Source: Blastochloris viridis
GTDB lineage: Bacteria; Pseudomonadota; Alphaproteobacteria; Rhizobiales; Xanthobacteraceae
Direction: 5' to 3'
Length of the DNA stretch: 64,000 nt
Assembly: GCF_001402875.1 (NCBI RefSeq)
Contig: NZ_CP012946.1
Coordinates: 1,776,001 to 1,840,000 of the forward strand
A program made the position numbers and the translations under genes. Below are positions 37,599 to 46,525 of this stretch, in pieces. A model generated the notes under the pieces. The model did no database searches. It saw only the letters and a list, made by a program, of their open reading frames with translations, and was not told the DNA's origin. Each line of letters opens with the position of its first letter. Positions within the stretch are counted from its first letter, which is position 1.

Positions 37599-37799
37599 TC
37601 ACGATTTGGTCAATGCGCTGGCCTGGGATTCGGCCTCAAGACGCGCCATGTCGAGGATGTAGGCCAGCACCGGCATGTCGTGGCGATGGGCGAGAAGCGA
37701 AAGTTCCGCCGCGGCCTCGACGATATAGGCCGCGACCGCAGCATCGGTTCCGGACTGTCTCGGATTGGGCAATGCCTGTCGCTGCAACCTGGTATCCAT
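37599..37799 (-). CDS. Small conserved-type protein of unknown function
   Basis: With the ATG at 37799, preceded by GGAGG eight bases away, the product is 66 residues and mostly helical (AAVAAYIVEAAAELSLLAHRHDMPVLAYILDMARLEAES). It is soluble and has no signal. Its place between dprA and topA, on the opposite strand, and its good ribosome-binding site support a real gene. I do not know a function. Confidence 0.6.
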   Translation of the reverse strand: MDTRLQRQALPNPRQSGTDAAVAAYIVEAAAELSLLAHRHDMPVLAYILDMARLEAESQASALTKS

Positions 37800-38015
37800 T
37801 GCCGTTACCTCCACTGCCCTGCCGAACGCACGAAACGGGACCTGGGGCGCCAATCTAGCCAGGGGCGTTCGTTTTGGCAACTTTGGGGTTTATTGAGTCG
37901 CCTTTAAATCTTCTGGTTGTAGAGGTTGCGCCGGGGTGTTTGACAGGGCGCCATCCGCCGCCCATGTTCCGCCGCCAAAGTCCCCGGTCATTCCATATAT
38001 TTCGTCGAGCCACAG

Positions 38016-40769
38016 ATGCGCGTCGTCGTTGTCGAGTCGCCGGCCAAAGCGAAGACGATCAACAAGTACCTCGGCCCCGGTTACGAGGTCGTCGCTTCGT
38101 TTGGCCATATCCGCGACCTGCCCGCCAAGGATGGCTCGGTGGATCCGGACGCCGATTTCCGCATGCTGTGGGACGTTGAGCCCAAGGCCGCCAAGCGCCT
38201 CGCCGACATCGCGCGGGCGGTGAAGGGGGCTGAACGGTTGATCCTCGCCACCGACCCGGATCGCGAGGGTGAGGCGATTTCCTGGCACGTGCTGGAAGTG
38301 CTGAAGGAAAAGCGCGCGCTGAAGGACGTCGCGGTCGAGCGCGTCACCTTCAACGCCATCACCAAGCAGGCGGTGCAGGATGCCATGAAGCATCCGCGCC
38401 AGATCGACCAGGCCCTGGTCGACGCCTACCTCGCCCGGCGCGCGCTCGACTATCTGGTCGGCTTCACCCTGTCGCCGGTGCTGTGGCGCAAGCTGCCCGG
38501 TGCGCGCTCGGCCGGCCGGGTGCAGTCGGTCGCGCTTCGGCTGGTATGCGACCGCGAGTTGGAGATCGAGCGGTTCCGGTCGCAGGAATATTGGGCCATC
38601 GCGGTGCGGCTGGAAACACCGCGCGGCGACGTATTCGAGGCGCGGCTGGTCGGCGCCGACGGCACCAAGCTCGGCCGACTCGACATTGCCGATGGCGTCA
38701 GCGCCGAGGCCTTGACGCAGGCGCTGAAAGCCGGCGCCTACCGGGTGACCTCGGTCGAGGCCAAGCCGGTCAAGCGCCACCCCTGGCCGCCTTTCACCAC
38801 CTCGACGCTGCAGCAGGAGGCCAGCCGCAAGCTCGGATTTGCGCCGGCCCGCACCATGCAGCTCGCCCAGCGGCTCTATGAGGGCGTCGAGATCGCCGGT
38901 GAGACCGTCGGCCTCATCACCTATATGCGAACCGACGGCGTCCAGATCGCCGACGAGGCCATCGCCGCGGCGCGGCAGGTGATCGGCAGCGAGTTCGGCG
39001 AGCGCTACGTGCCGCGGGCGCCGCGGGTCTACCGCACCAAGGCCAAGAACGCGCAGGAAGCGCATGAGGCGATTCGGCCGACCGACATGGCTCGCCACCC
39101 CAGCAGCGTCGCGCGCCGCCTCGAACCGGACCAGGCCCGCCTCTACGAGCTGGTGTGGAAGCGCACCATCGCCAGCCAGATGGAATCGGCCGAGATCGAG
39201 CGCACCACGGTCGACATCGTGGCGGCGGCCGACGGCCGCAAGCTCGATCTTCGGGCGGTGGGCTCGGTCGTCAAGTTCGACGGCTTCCTCAAGCTCTACC
39301 AGGAGGACCGCGACGACGACGGCGACGACGACGATTCCCGCCGCCTGCCGGCGGTGAGCACCGGCGAGGCCCTGGGCTGCCGCGGCGTCGAAGCGACCCA
39401 GCATTTCACCGAGCCGCCGCCGCGCTATTCCGAGGCCAGCCTGGTCAAGCGGATGGAGGAACTCGGCATTGGCCGCCCCTCGACCTACGCCGCCATCCTC
39501 GCCGTGCTGCGGGAGCGCGGCTATGTCCGGCTCGACAAGAAGCGCCTTCATCCCGAGGACAAGGGACGGCTGGTCACCGGCTTCCTGGAGAGCTTCTTCT
39601 CGCGCTACGTCGAGTACGACTTCACCGCCTCGCTGGAGGAGCAGCTCGACCGCATCTCCAACGCCGAGCTGGACTGGCGCGAGGTGCTGCGGCAGTTCTG
39701 GCAGGACTTTTCCGCCGCGGTGGGCGGCACCAAGGAACTGCGCGTCTCCGAGGTCATCGATACGCTCGACGAGATGCTGGGGCCGCACTTCTTCCCCGAC
39801 CTCGGCGACGGCATCGACCGCCGGCGTTGTCCAGGCTGCGGCGATGGCCGGCTGTCGCTGAAGCTCGGCAAGTACGGCTCGTTCATCGGCTGCTCGAACT
39901 ATCCCGAATGCAAGTACACCCGCCCGCTGGCGGTGCCGGGCAATGGCGACGGCACGGCCGAAGGCGACGGCCCCCGCAGCCTCGGCGAAGACCCTGACAC
40001 CGGTCTCGATGTCACGGTGCGCAACGGCCGGTTCGGACCCTACGTCCAGCTCGGCGATGGCGAGAAGCCCAAGCGCTCCAGCTTCCCGAAGGGATTCGAT
40101 CCGGCAACCGTCGATCTGGATACCGCGCTGGCGTTGCTGGCGCTGCCGCGCGCGGTGGCAACCCACCCGGAAAGCGGCAAGCCGATCCTGGTCGGAATCG
40201 GGCGGTTCGGCCCCTACGTCCAGCACGACAAGACCTACGCCAATCTCGGCGCCGATGACGACGTGCTGTCGATCGGCGCCAATCGCGCCATCGACCTCAT
40301 CGTCGTCAAGGAGACCCGCGGGCCGGGACGCGGTCGCACCGCCGATGCCGGCCGAGCGCTTGGCGACCACCCTGCCCTCGGCGGCCCGGTGTCCGTCCGC
40401 GCCGGCCGCTACGGTCCGTACGTCAACCACGGCAAGGTCAATGCCACCCTGCCCAAGGACGTCACGCCCGACAGCGTGACGCTGGCGCAGGCGGTCGAGC
40501 TGCTGAAGGCGAGAGCCGAGAAGCTGGAAGCCGACGGGCCGAAGCCGAAGCGCGCCAAGGCCGCGCCGAAGGCCAAGGCCCCGGCAAAGACCGAGACCGA
40601 TGACGCCGCGCCCAAGGCGAAGACGCCGAAGGCGGCGGCAAAGACCGCCAAAGCCACCAAGCCCAAAGCCGCCCCGAAATCGAAGACGGCGGCCAAAGCG
40701 ACCGCCAAAGCGCCCGAAAAGACCACCGCGAAAGCCAAGGCGAAGACCGCGACCGACACAGGCGCCTGA
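38016..40769 (+). CDS. topA: DNA topoisomerase I
   Basis: TopA relaxes negative supercoils through a transient covalent link. The 917-residue type IA enzyme has a TOPRIM domain (VVVESPAKAKTI, ATDPDREGEAISWH) and the active-site Tyr303 in LITYMRTDG. Only one Cys4 zinc ribbon is present (CPGCGDGRL...CSNYPECKY). Three repeats of the alphaproteobacterial C-terminal type follow (RFGPYVQLG, RFGPYVQHD, RYGPYVNHG). The last about 80 residues are a Lys/Ala/Pro-rich histone H1-like tail, common in this group. The short 5' region has the start ATGCGCGTC. Confidence 0.97.
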   Translation: MRVVVVESPAKAKTINKYLGPGYEVVASFGHIRDLPAKDGSVDPDADFRMLWDVEPKAAKRLADIARAVKGAERLILATDPDREGEAISWHVLEVLKEKRALKDVAVERVTFNAITKQAVQDAMKHPRQIDQALVDAYLARRALDYLVGFTLSPVLWRKLPGARSAGRVQSVALRLVCDRELEIERFRSQEYWAIAVRLETPRGDVFEARLVGADGTKLGRLDIADGVSAEALTQALKAGAYRVTSVEAKPVKRHPWPPFTTSTLQQEASRKLGFAPARTMQLAQRLYEGVEIAGETVGLITYMRTDGVQIADEAIAAARQVIGSEFGERYVPRAPRVYRTKAKNAQEAHEAIRPTDMARHPSSVARRLEPDQARLYELVWKRTIASQMESAEIERTTVDIVAAADGRKLDLRAVGSVVKFDGFLKLYQEDRDDDGDDDDSRRLPAVSTGEALGCRGVEATQHFTEPPPRYSEASLVKRMEELGIGRPSTYAAILAVLRERGYVRLDKKRLHPEDKGRLVTGFLESFFSRYVEYDFTASLEEQLDRISNAELDWREVLRQFWQDFSAAVGGTKELRVSEVIDTLDEMLGPHFFPDLGDGIDRRRCPGCGDGRLSLKLGKYGSFIGCSNYPECKYTRPLAVPGNGDGTAEGDGPRSLGEDPDTGLDVTVRNGRFGPYVQLGDGEKPKRSSFPKGFDPATVDLDTALALLALPRAVATHPESGKPILVGIGRFGPYVQHDKTYANLGADDDVLSIGANRAIDLIVVKETRGPGRGRTADAGRALGDHPALGGPVSVRAGRYGPYVNHGKVNATLPKDVTPDSVTLAQAVELLKARAEKLEADGPKPKRAKAAPKAKAPAKTETDDAAPKAKTPKAAAKTAKATKPKAAPKSKTAAKATAKAPEKTTAKAKAKTATDTGA

Positions 40770-40933
40770 ACAAATCCGCGCGCTGCGCGTCACGGCGCCG
40801 TGCCGTCCGGCGTCCAAGGCCGGCCGGCCGGCCCCGGCGGAGACCTCGCGCCACCGTCCCGGACAAGCGGAGCAGCCACGCGATCCGAGACCCATGATCC
40901 GCGTGCGTTTGACCTTCCACCGGCGTCGGCTCG

Positions 40934-41083
40934 CCTCATCCTGAAGGAGCTCGCGAAAGCGAGCGTCTCGAAGGATGAAGCGAGCTTTAGAGCCGAGGTC
41001 GGCCCCATGGTTCGAGACGGCTGCGGAGCCTGGCATCGGGCGCGCCTGCGGCGCGACCCGGTGGCAGCCTCCTCACCATGAGG
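40934..41083. repeat. Intergenic repeat with CTCATCCTGAAGGAGC and CACCATGAGG ends
   Basis: This is the full-length counterpart of the degenerate block at 13106. It contains GCTCGCGAAAGCGAGC (a hairpin), GTCTCGAAGGATGAAG, CCATGGTTCGAGACGG and CTCCTCACCATGAGG. The 320-bp gap between topA and the convergent receiver gene holds only this element and a short G+C-rich stretch. Confidence 0.65.
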
Positions 41084-41093
41084 CTGAGAAAGG

Positions 41094-41537
41094 TCAGCCT
41101 TCAGGGCCTCGGGTATGATCCGGCTTGCGGCAGAGTAAGCCGTTCAGCGCGTCGGCCCCGTCCGCTGGGGTTTGAAAGCCGCGCAACACCGTGAGCAGGT
41201 CCGACCGGTTGATCGGCTTCAGCAGGCAGGGGTAGGCGCGAAAGGCCGCTTCGATCGCGTCCGCCCCGTAGCCCGAGGTGAACGCAAACGGGATGTTGCG
41301 CCGGATGAGCGCGGTGGCGACCGGATAGGACCGCTCGCCGCGCAAATCGAGATCGAGCAGCGCGCCGTCGATTTGATCGGCCGGATCCTCGGCCTTGTTG
41401 AGCGCCGCCTTGACGGTGGCGGCCGGGCCGGACGCCGTGCAGCCGAACTCTGCGAGCGCGTCGATGACATCGAACGCGATCATGGCGTCATCCTCCGCCA
41501 CAAGGATGCGAAGCGAGCGGTCGAGCGCGGAGGTCAT
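41094..41537 (-). CDS. Stand-alone response regulator receiver protein
   Basis: The 147-residue protein is a single CheY-like receiver: acidic pocket VAEDDAMIAFDV, phospho-acceptor Asp in GALLDLDLRG, FAFTSGYGADAI (Ser/Thr switch) and the Lys in CLLKPINRSDL. There is no output domain. It is translated from an ATG inside the stop of the upstream kinase gene (ATGA), so it is almost certainly the cognate partner of that kinase or a phosphate sink for it. An upstream in-frame start at 41579 would lie inside the kinase gene and is less likely. Confidence 0.85.
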   Translation of the reverse strand: MTSALDRSLRILVAEDDAMIAFDVIDALAEFGCTASGPAATVKAALNKAEDPADQIDGALLDLDLRGERSYPVATALIRRNIPFAFTSGYGADAIEAAFRAYPCLLKPINRSDLLTVLRGFQTPADGADALNGLLCRKPDHTRGPEG

Positions 41538-44500
41538 TCCAGCCTCACGTTGTTGGAGAGCGGAATTACGATGTCGCACTCCACGCCGGCCGGCTCGAAA
41601 CGCAGATCGATGCGAGCGTCGAGGTCGTGCGATAAGTTCTTCTCGAGGAGATCGGAGCCGAAACCGCGTCGGTTCGGCGGCACGACCGCTGGGCCGCCGC
41701 GCTCCACCCAGCGAATGGTCAAATGGTCCTGGGTGTCAGGCTGATTGGCATCCCAACTGACCGAGACCGTGCCCATGTCGTTGGAAAACGCGCCGTACTT
41801 GACCGCGTTGGTGGCGAGTTCATGCAGTGCCATGCCGAGGCTCAGCGCAGCGCGGGGACTGACGTGGACGGGCCAGCCGTCGATCTTCACCCGGCCGATC
41901 TGCCCCAGCATGTGCGCGCCCAGCGATTCCTCGACGAGATCCTGGAGCGCGATGAAGCCCCAGTTCTGCCGTGCGACCAGCGTGTAGGAGCGCGCCAACG
42001 CGCTGTAGCGCGCGATCAATGTCGCCTTGGCGTCCTTCAGGCTCTTGTCAGGCATCAGCGTCTGCTGCGCGACCGAGATGACGACCGCCAGCATGTTGCG
42101 GACACGGTGGTTCAACTCGCCGATGAGCACCCGCGTTCGCTCTTCGTCGCGTTCGGCGTGGGTCAGCTGGGTGATGTCGACGAAGGTAACGACGACGCCA
42201 TCGCTGGCCTTGTCCGCGGTCAGGTAGGGCAGAATGCGCGCGATATAGTGCGCCGAGCCATCCCGCTGCGACACACGGCGCTCGTGCACCATGCCGGTCG
42301 TGACGGTTTCGGCGACGTCCTGTCCAAGCTCGGGATAGTCGATCTGGCTAACGATGTCGGTCAGCGAGCGATTCTTGTCGCTCTGGATCAGCTTGAAGAT
42401 GCTGCACGCCGCCGGCGTGAAGCTGCGGATAACGAGATCGTGGTCGAGGAACACCGTCGCCATCTGGGTGCTCTCGAACAGATTGGCCAGATCGCTGTTG
42501 GCGGTATCCAGCTCGTCGATCTTGGCCTGCAGCTCGGTGTTGACCGTCTGCAGCTCCTCATTGAGCGACTGCAGTTCCTCCTTCGAAGTATCGAGCTCCT
42601 CATTGGTGGACTGGAGCTCCTCGTTCATCGAGTTCAGCTCTTCGTTGCCCGATTTGAGCTCCTCGATTGCGCCCTCATATTCGGTGATCGTCGCCAGCCA
42701 TCGCTCGTGCGTATCGGCCAACTCCCGTTCGATCTGGCCGATGATTTCGTCCTTGTCGGGGCTCTCCTCGTGCGGCGCGCCCGCCGGCAAAGCGTCCACC
42801 CTGCCGGCACCGTTGCTCGGCCGCGGACTGCCATTTTCAGCCTCCGCGAACACCACCAGGAACAAGGGATCGTCGGCACTGTGGCCGAACGGCTCGACGA
42901 TCAGCCGAAACTGCTCTCTGACGTCGCCGTTCAATACGCTCATACGATCGCGGACCACCCGAGCGCGGTTCTGCACCGCCTGCTGAAGCGTCCTGCGCAG
43001 CTCAACGCGGAGGTCAGCGCGCGCCAGGGAAAGCAAGTGCCGGGTCGGCGCGCCCGCGGTCGCCTCAAGATATCGGGCGGTGTTGGCCGACTGGTAGACG
43101 ATGTCGCCGTCCCGGTTCACGACAACGTGCGCGGGGGCGAATCGGTCGAGCACCCGCGCCTGCACGGCGTGCTGGAGTTGAGTTGCTGTCATCGGCTGAC
43201 GCAACGCGTCAAAATCCCGGGGGAGATAAGGCATGTTGGACGCGATCGTCGGACGAAGGCGCACTCCCGGCCGATCCCGGCGACGGAAGATGCGCTGTTT
43301 CTTATCAAGATAGGCGAATGAATCGCCCAGTTGCGAGATGCTCTCCGATGGCCCCAGAAACAGATAGCCGCCGGGGCGCAGCGCATAATCGAACACCGCG
43401 ATAATCCGCCGTTGCGCTTCCGCGTCGAGGTAGATCAGAAGGTTGCGGCATGAGATCAGGTCGATGCGCGAGAACGGCGGATCGCGCAGGAGGCTGTGGT
43501 CGGAGAAGACGCACATCTCCCGCAACGGCTTCGAAATCGTGAGGGTGTCGCCGGATGAGACGAAGAAACGCTCGATCCGATCCTGGCTGACCCGGCCTGC
43601 GAGTTGCGCCGCGGGATAACGCCCGGCCCGGGCAACGCTGAGAGCCGGCCGGGCGATGTCGGTCGCGAAAATCTGCACGCGCGGCGAATACGGCAGCTTG
43701 TCGATGTACTCGCTGAGCAGAATGGCGATCGAATAGGCTTCCTCGCCGGTGGCGCAGCCTGGCACCCACACCCGCACGATGCTGTTCGAATCGCGCACTG
43801 CGAACAGTTCGGGCACCACCGCCTTCTGAAGGGTGGCAAACGCTTCGGCATCGCGGAAGAAGTCGGTGACGCCGATCAGCAGGTCGCGCAACAGCTTGGC
43901 AGGCTCCTCCGGATCGCGTTTCAAGAGGTCGGCGTAGGCTTGCAGATTGGCGACACGCAATAGCCTCATGCGGCGCACCACGCGACGCATGAACGGCTTG
44001 TCCTTGTGGCCGGAAAAATCGTGGCCGAACCGCTCACGCAGGGTCACCAGAATGTCCGACCGCGCCTGCCGAATCTCTGCCGATTCCGGGGCGGCCTCGT
44101 TCGCAGGACCGGGCGTTGGAACCGTTGCGAGAGACTCGGCATACCGCGCCAGTTCGCTCGGAATCTCCTCGACGGCCAACACCCTGTCGACCAGCCCGCT
44201 TGCGACAGCGCTCTCCGGCATTCCGCTCTGGCCCGGGTGGGTGTGCCCGCTGGTGCCTTGCGCCAGCGTCAGCCCGCCATGCTCCTTGATTGCCTTGATG
44301 CCGAGCGTGCCGTCGCTACCCGAGCCGGACAGCACGACGCCGGCGGAATACTCGCCGCAGTCCTCGCCGAGCGCGGTGAAGAACACGTCGATGGGGTTAT
44401 GATCGCTCGGTGCGGAGCGCGGCAGAACAACGAGGCGGTTGTTCTTGACCGAAATCGTAGCGTTGGTTGAAAGAACGTAGATGTGATTGGGTTCGATCGG

Positions 44501-44719
44501 GTCATCGTTCCTGGCGTTCGACACCGGCAGCCGGGCGCTCCGCGCGATGATCTGATCGAGCATGCTCTCCCGGCCCGGCCCGATGTGCGACACCACGACA
44601 AAGGCCATGCCCGGCTCGGCCGGCACCGCGCCGAACAGCCCGGTCAGGGCCTCCACACCACCCGCCGAGGCGCCGACGCCCACGATCAGGAAGGGTCGCG
44701 GAAGGGCGCCGTGCATCAA
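41534..44719 (-). CDS. CheB-CheR-PAS hybrid HWE-family sensor histidine kinase
   Basis: The 1061-residue cytoplasmic protein fuses several signalling modules. A CheB-type methylesterase (residues about 8-190) has the triad Ser18, His45, Asp136. A CheR-type methyltransferase follows (about 210-480, SAM motif GCATGEEAYSIA). Next are a PAS-like region, a long coiled coil (about 660-740, repeated EELxSxNEEL), and a second PAS (FESTQMATVFLDHDLVIRSF). The C-terminal HWE kinase has phospho-acceptor His871 in LNHRVRN and the shortened ATPase motif HELATNAVKYGAFS. The CheB part lacks its receiver. No chemoreceptor is nearby, so the input is unknown. It is followed by a coupled receiver gene. Confidence 0.9.
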   Translation of the reverse strand: MMHGALPRPFLIVGVGASAGGVEALTGLFGAVPAEPGMAFVVVSHIGPGRESMLDQIIARSARLPVSNARNDDPIEPNHIYVLSTNATISVKNNRLVVLPRSAPSDHNPIDVFFTALGEDCGEYSAGVVLSGSGSDGTLGIKAIKEHGGLTLAQGTSGHTHPGQSGMPESAVASGLVDRVLAVEEIPSELARYAESLATVPTPGPANEAAPESAEIRQARSDILVTLRERFGHDFSGHKDKPFMRRVVRRMRLLRVANLQAYADLLKRDPEEPAKLLRDLLIGVTDFFRDAEAFATLQKAVVPELFAVRDSNSIVRVWVPGCATGEEAYSIAILLSEYIDKLPYSPRVQIFATDIARPALSVARAGRYPAAQLAGRVSQDRIERFFVSSGDTLTISKPLREMCVFSDHSLLRDPPFSRIDLISCRNLLIYLDAEAQRRIIAVFDYALRPGGYLFLGPSESISQLGDSFAYLDKKQRIFRRRDRPGVRLRPTIASNMPYLPRDFDALRQPMTATQLQHAVQARVLDRFAPAHVVVNRDGDIVYQSANTARYLEATAGAPTRHLLSLARADLRVELRRTLQQAVQNRARVVRDRMSVLNGDVREQFRLIVEPFGHSADDPLFLVVFAEAENGSPRPSNGAGRVDALPAGAPHEESPDKDEIIGQIERELADTHERWLATITEYEGAIEELKSGNEELNSMNEELQSTNEELDTSKEELQSLNEELQTVNTELQAKIDELDTANSDLANLFESTQMATVFLDHDLVIRSFTPAACSIFKLIQSDKNRSLTDIVSQIDYPELGQDVAETVTTGMVHERRVSQRDGSAHYIARILPYLTADKASDGVVVTFVDITQLTHAERDEERTRVLIGELNHRVRNMLAVVISVAQQTLMPDKSLKDAKATLIARYSALARSYTLVARQNWGFIALQDLVEESLGAHMLGQIGRVKIDGWPVHVSPRAALSLGMALHELATNAVKYGAFSNDMGTVSVSWDANQPDTQDHLTIRWVERGGPAVVPPNRRGFGSDLLEKNLSHDLDARIDLRFEPAGVECDIVIPLSNNVRLE

Positions 44720-45073
44720 AAGGTCCTCATAGATTCAAGATGTATGACGCGAGCCGCAAACAGGCCCCGGCGTCGTCCAGCGCTGCCAGCGAACACCTCG
44801 CCTCGCGTCTGGCAGCCACTGTAACATAGCAGCCACGCCCGAAAAAAATACACCTCCGACAAGGTTTCGTTGATTTGAGGCCAGTGGGTGGATTCCAGAT
44901 TGGTGAAATGCCGCCGCGATCGAAGGAATACAAGATCAAAGATAGGAAAATATGTTTGCGGCCGATCCGGTGGCGCTTTGGCCGCGCGCGACCGCAATTG
45001 AGGAACCTTCTCCGACCTTGCGGAATTATGCAGTCCCGGGCCGATTACGGTCCCCGTCAACGAGGAGATTCCC
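44720..45073. other. Divergent promoter region, no gene
   Basis: This 354-bp gap separates the kinase gene (leftward) from csbD (rightward) and must contain both promoters. It is more AT-rich than its surroundings at 44840-44960. GGAAC occurs at 45002 but without a matching CGTT. I see no gene or RNA. Confidence 0.4.
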
Positions 45074-45265
45074 ATGGGCAGCACCAGCGACAAGATCAAG
45101 GGAATGGCGAACGAGGCAGCCGGAAACGTCAAGCAGGCGGTCGGCAAGGCGGTCGGCAATCCGAGCCTGGAAGTCGAAGGCGCCGTTCAGGAGCGCAAGG
45201 GTGAGGCGCAGCAGACCCTCGGGAAGGCGAAGGATGCCGTCAAGAAAGGCGTCGACAGCGTCTGA
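45074..45265 (+). CDS. CsbD family stress-response protein
   Basis: The 63-residue protein has the CsbD pattern: [41 protein letters not shown] (segmented here only to note GxAxxxxGxxKxxxGK), then a [18 protein letters not shown] repeat. It is small, hydrophilic and probably disordered or helical. CsbD genes are induced by general stress, though the molecular role is unknown. GAGGAG lies eight bases before the ATG. Confidence 0.88.
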   Translation: MGSTSDKIKGMANEAAGNVKQAVGKAVGNPSLEVEGAVQERKGEAQQTLGKAKDAVKKGVDSV

Positions 45266-45290
45266 TCTGACCGGCCGGTGCCGCTGATTT

Positions 45291-45366
45291 TGTTTCCGAA
45301 TGATCCATCGTGATCTTGGGAAACACACTCACCGAAAATCTCTGTTCGAAAGCAGGGTTTTCGGCA
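45291..45366. repeat. Dispersed palindromic element, copy E
   Basis: GTTTCCGAATGATCCATCGTGATCTTGGGAAAC (stem with GATC-type centre, 45292-45323) is followed by CCGAAAATCTCTG / CAGGGTTTTCGG (45332-45365). It lies between csbD and the GNAT gene. Confidence 0.65.
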
Positions 45367-45539
45367 AGCGACGGGGTGCGTACCGGCTTGGCGGGCCCAA
45401 GGCCGCAGACCCCGCAGTTTCAGCCTGCACGATCAGGCGAACGACAGATCGGAAGAACGGTACGCTCGCTGTTCCAGCGACAAAACCCGTAAGTTTTGGC
45501 AATTGGCAGCGGGTAAGCGTCCGTTCAGTCTTGCGATCG

Positions 45540-46061
45540 ATGGTGTCGGCGACGGGCTTGAAACTTCCGGAAGACCTGACCGCGCGCGGTTTTGCCGTGC
45601 GCGGCGAGTCCGACACCGACCGGCCGGCGCTTGAACTGCTCTATATTGCCGATCGCTGGGCTGAACTGGCGCACACCGACTGGACGGACGCCGCCAAGAC
45701 GGCGTTTCTCGCCGACCAAGCGCGGCTGCAGCGCGTTCATTATGCGGCCTGCTACCCCGGCGCTGACCGCCTCGTTCTGAAGCACCACGGCGCACCGGTC
45801 GGACGGCTGTGCCTTGCTCGGGAAGCGGCCAACTGGCGAATCGTCGATATTCTTCTGGCGCCCCAGCTCCGCAATGGCGGCATCGGCACGGCGCTGCTGC
45901 GGGTGATTTGCGCCGACGCGGCGATGAACGGCGCCAGTGTGTCGATCCATGTCATGGCCTCCAACCCCGCCCTGCGGCTCTACCGCCGGCTGGGTTTCCG
46001 GAAGGTCACCCAGGACAGCCTCTATTGGGCGATGGAATGGCGGGCGGCTTCGCCGGCGTGA
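45540..46061 (+). CDS. GNAT family N-acetyltransferase
   Basis: The 173-residue protein has the acetyl-CoA-binding motif LAPQLRNGGIGTALLR and a C-terminal SNPALRLYRRLGFRKV segment, both typical of GNAT enzymes. The acceptor substrate is unknown. The start is uncertain, since no strong ribosome-binding site precedes the ATG at 45540. It is followed by the DUF6916-like gene on the same strand and converges on a tail-collar gene. This trio recurs in other bacteria (recollection), which suggests that the enzyme modifies a component of that locus. Confidence 0.85.
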   Translation: MVSATGLKLPEDLTARGFAVRGESDTDRPALELLYIADRWAELAHTDWTDAAKTAFLADQARLQRVHYAACYPGADRLVLKHHGAPVGRLCLAREAANWRIVDILLAPQLRNGGIGTALLRVICADAAMNGASVSIHVMASNPALRLYRRLGFRKVTQDSLYWAMEWRAASPA

Positions 46062-46188
46062 CGGCGTTCGCGCCACCGATACGTTCGTGTATTGCAACCC
46101 TGCAGCGCACACTTCATCATTTGGCGTCGTCGGTGCAGCCGGCGATTGGGCGTCGTTATTCGTGCCGTTCGTGCTGGGGGCCGTCGAT

Positions 46189-46470
46189 ATGCTGACACCG
46201 GAGGATTTCGAACCGTGGGTGGGCCGCGCGGTGCGCGTGGCGACGATCCCCCAGCCGGTCGAACTGACGTTGGTTCGTCTCAAGCGCAGGTCGAAGTATC
46301 CTGGCATCCCGCGCGAGCCCTTCAGCCTCTACTTCGAGTCACCGGATAGCGTTTATCTGATCGACGCGACCTACGAATTCGACTGTGGCCGCGGCGGCCC
46401 CCATTTCATCACGATCTCCCAGCTCATACCGCAGCCGGGACGGCGAATTTATCAGGCGGTGTTCAATTGA
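46189..46470 (+). CDS. DUF6916-like small protein
   Basis: The 93-residue product (ATG at 46189, preceded by GGGGG) begins LTPEDFEPWVGR and has the pattern FSLYFESPDS, YLIDATYEF, FITISQLIPQPGRRIYQAVFN. This is how small proteins paired with phage-tail-collar (MdpB) genes read; DUF6916 is the family name I believe applies. It is predicted beta-rich, with no signal or membrane segment. It probably works with the tail-collar protein encoded convergently 55 bp away. The function is not known. Confidence 0.65.
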   Translation: MLTPEDFEPWVGRAVRVATIPQPVELTLVRLKRRSKYPGIPREPFSLYFESPDSVYLIDATYEFDCGRGGPHFITISQLIPQPGRRIYQAVFN

Positions 46471-46525
46471 ACGCCGGCGTCCGGCCGCGCCGACCGCCGG
46501 ACGCCGGCAGACTCTTCCGACGCGA

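Noticed and set aside
37890..41036. 1048-codon open frame on the minus strand
   Set aside because: It is antisense to topA, low-complexity, with no recognisable motif; topA is unambiguous.
44984..45030. Possible sigma-EcfG promoter for csbD (GGAAC at 45002)
   Set aside because: No CGTT occurs 16-17 bases downstream; only one half matches.
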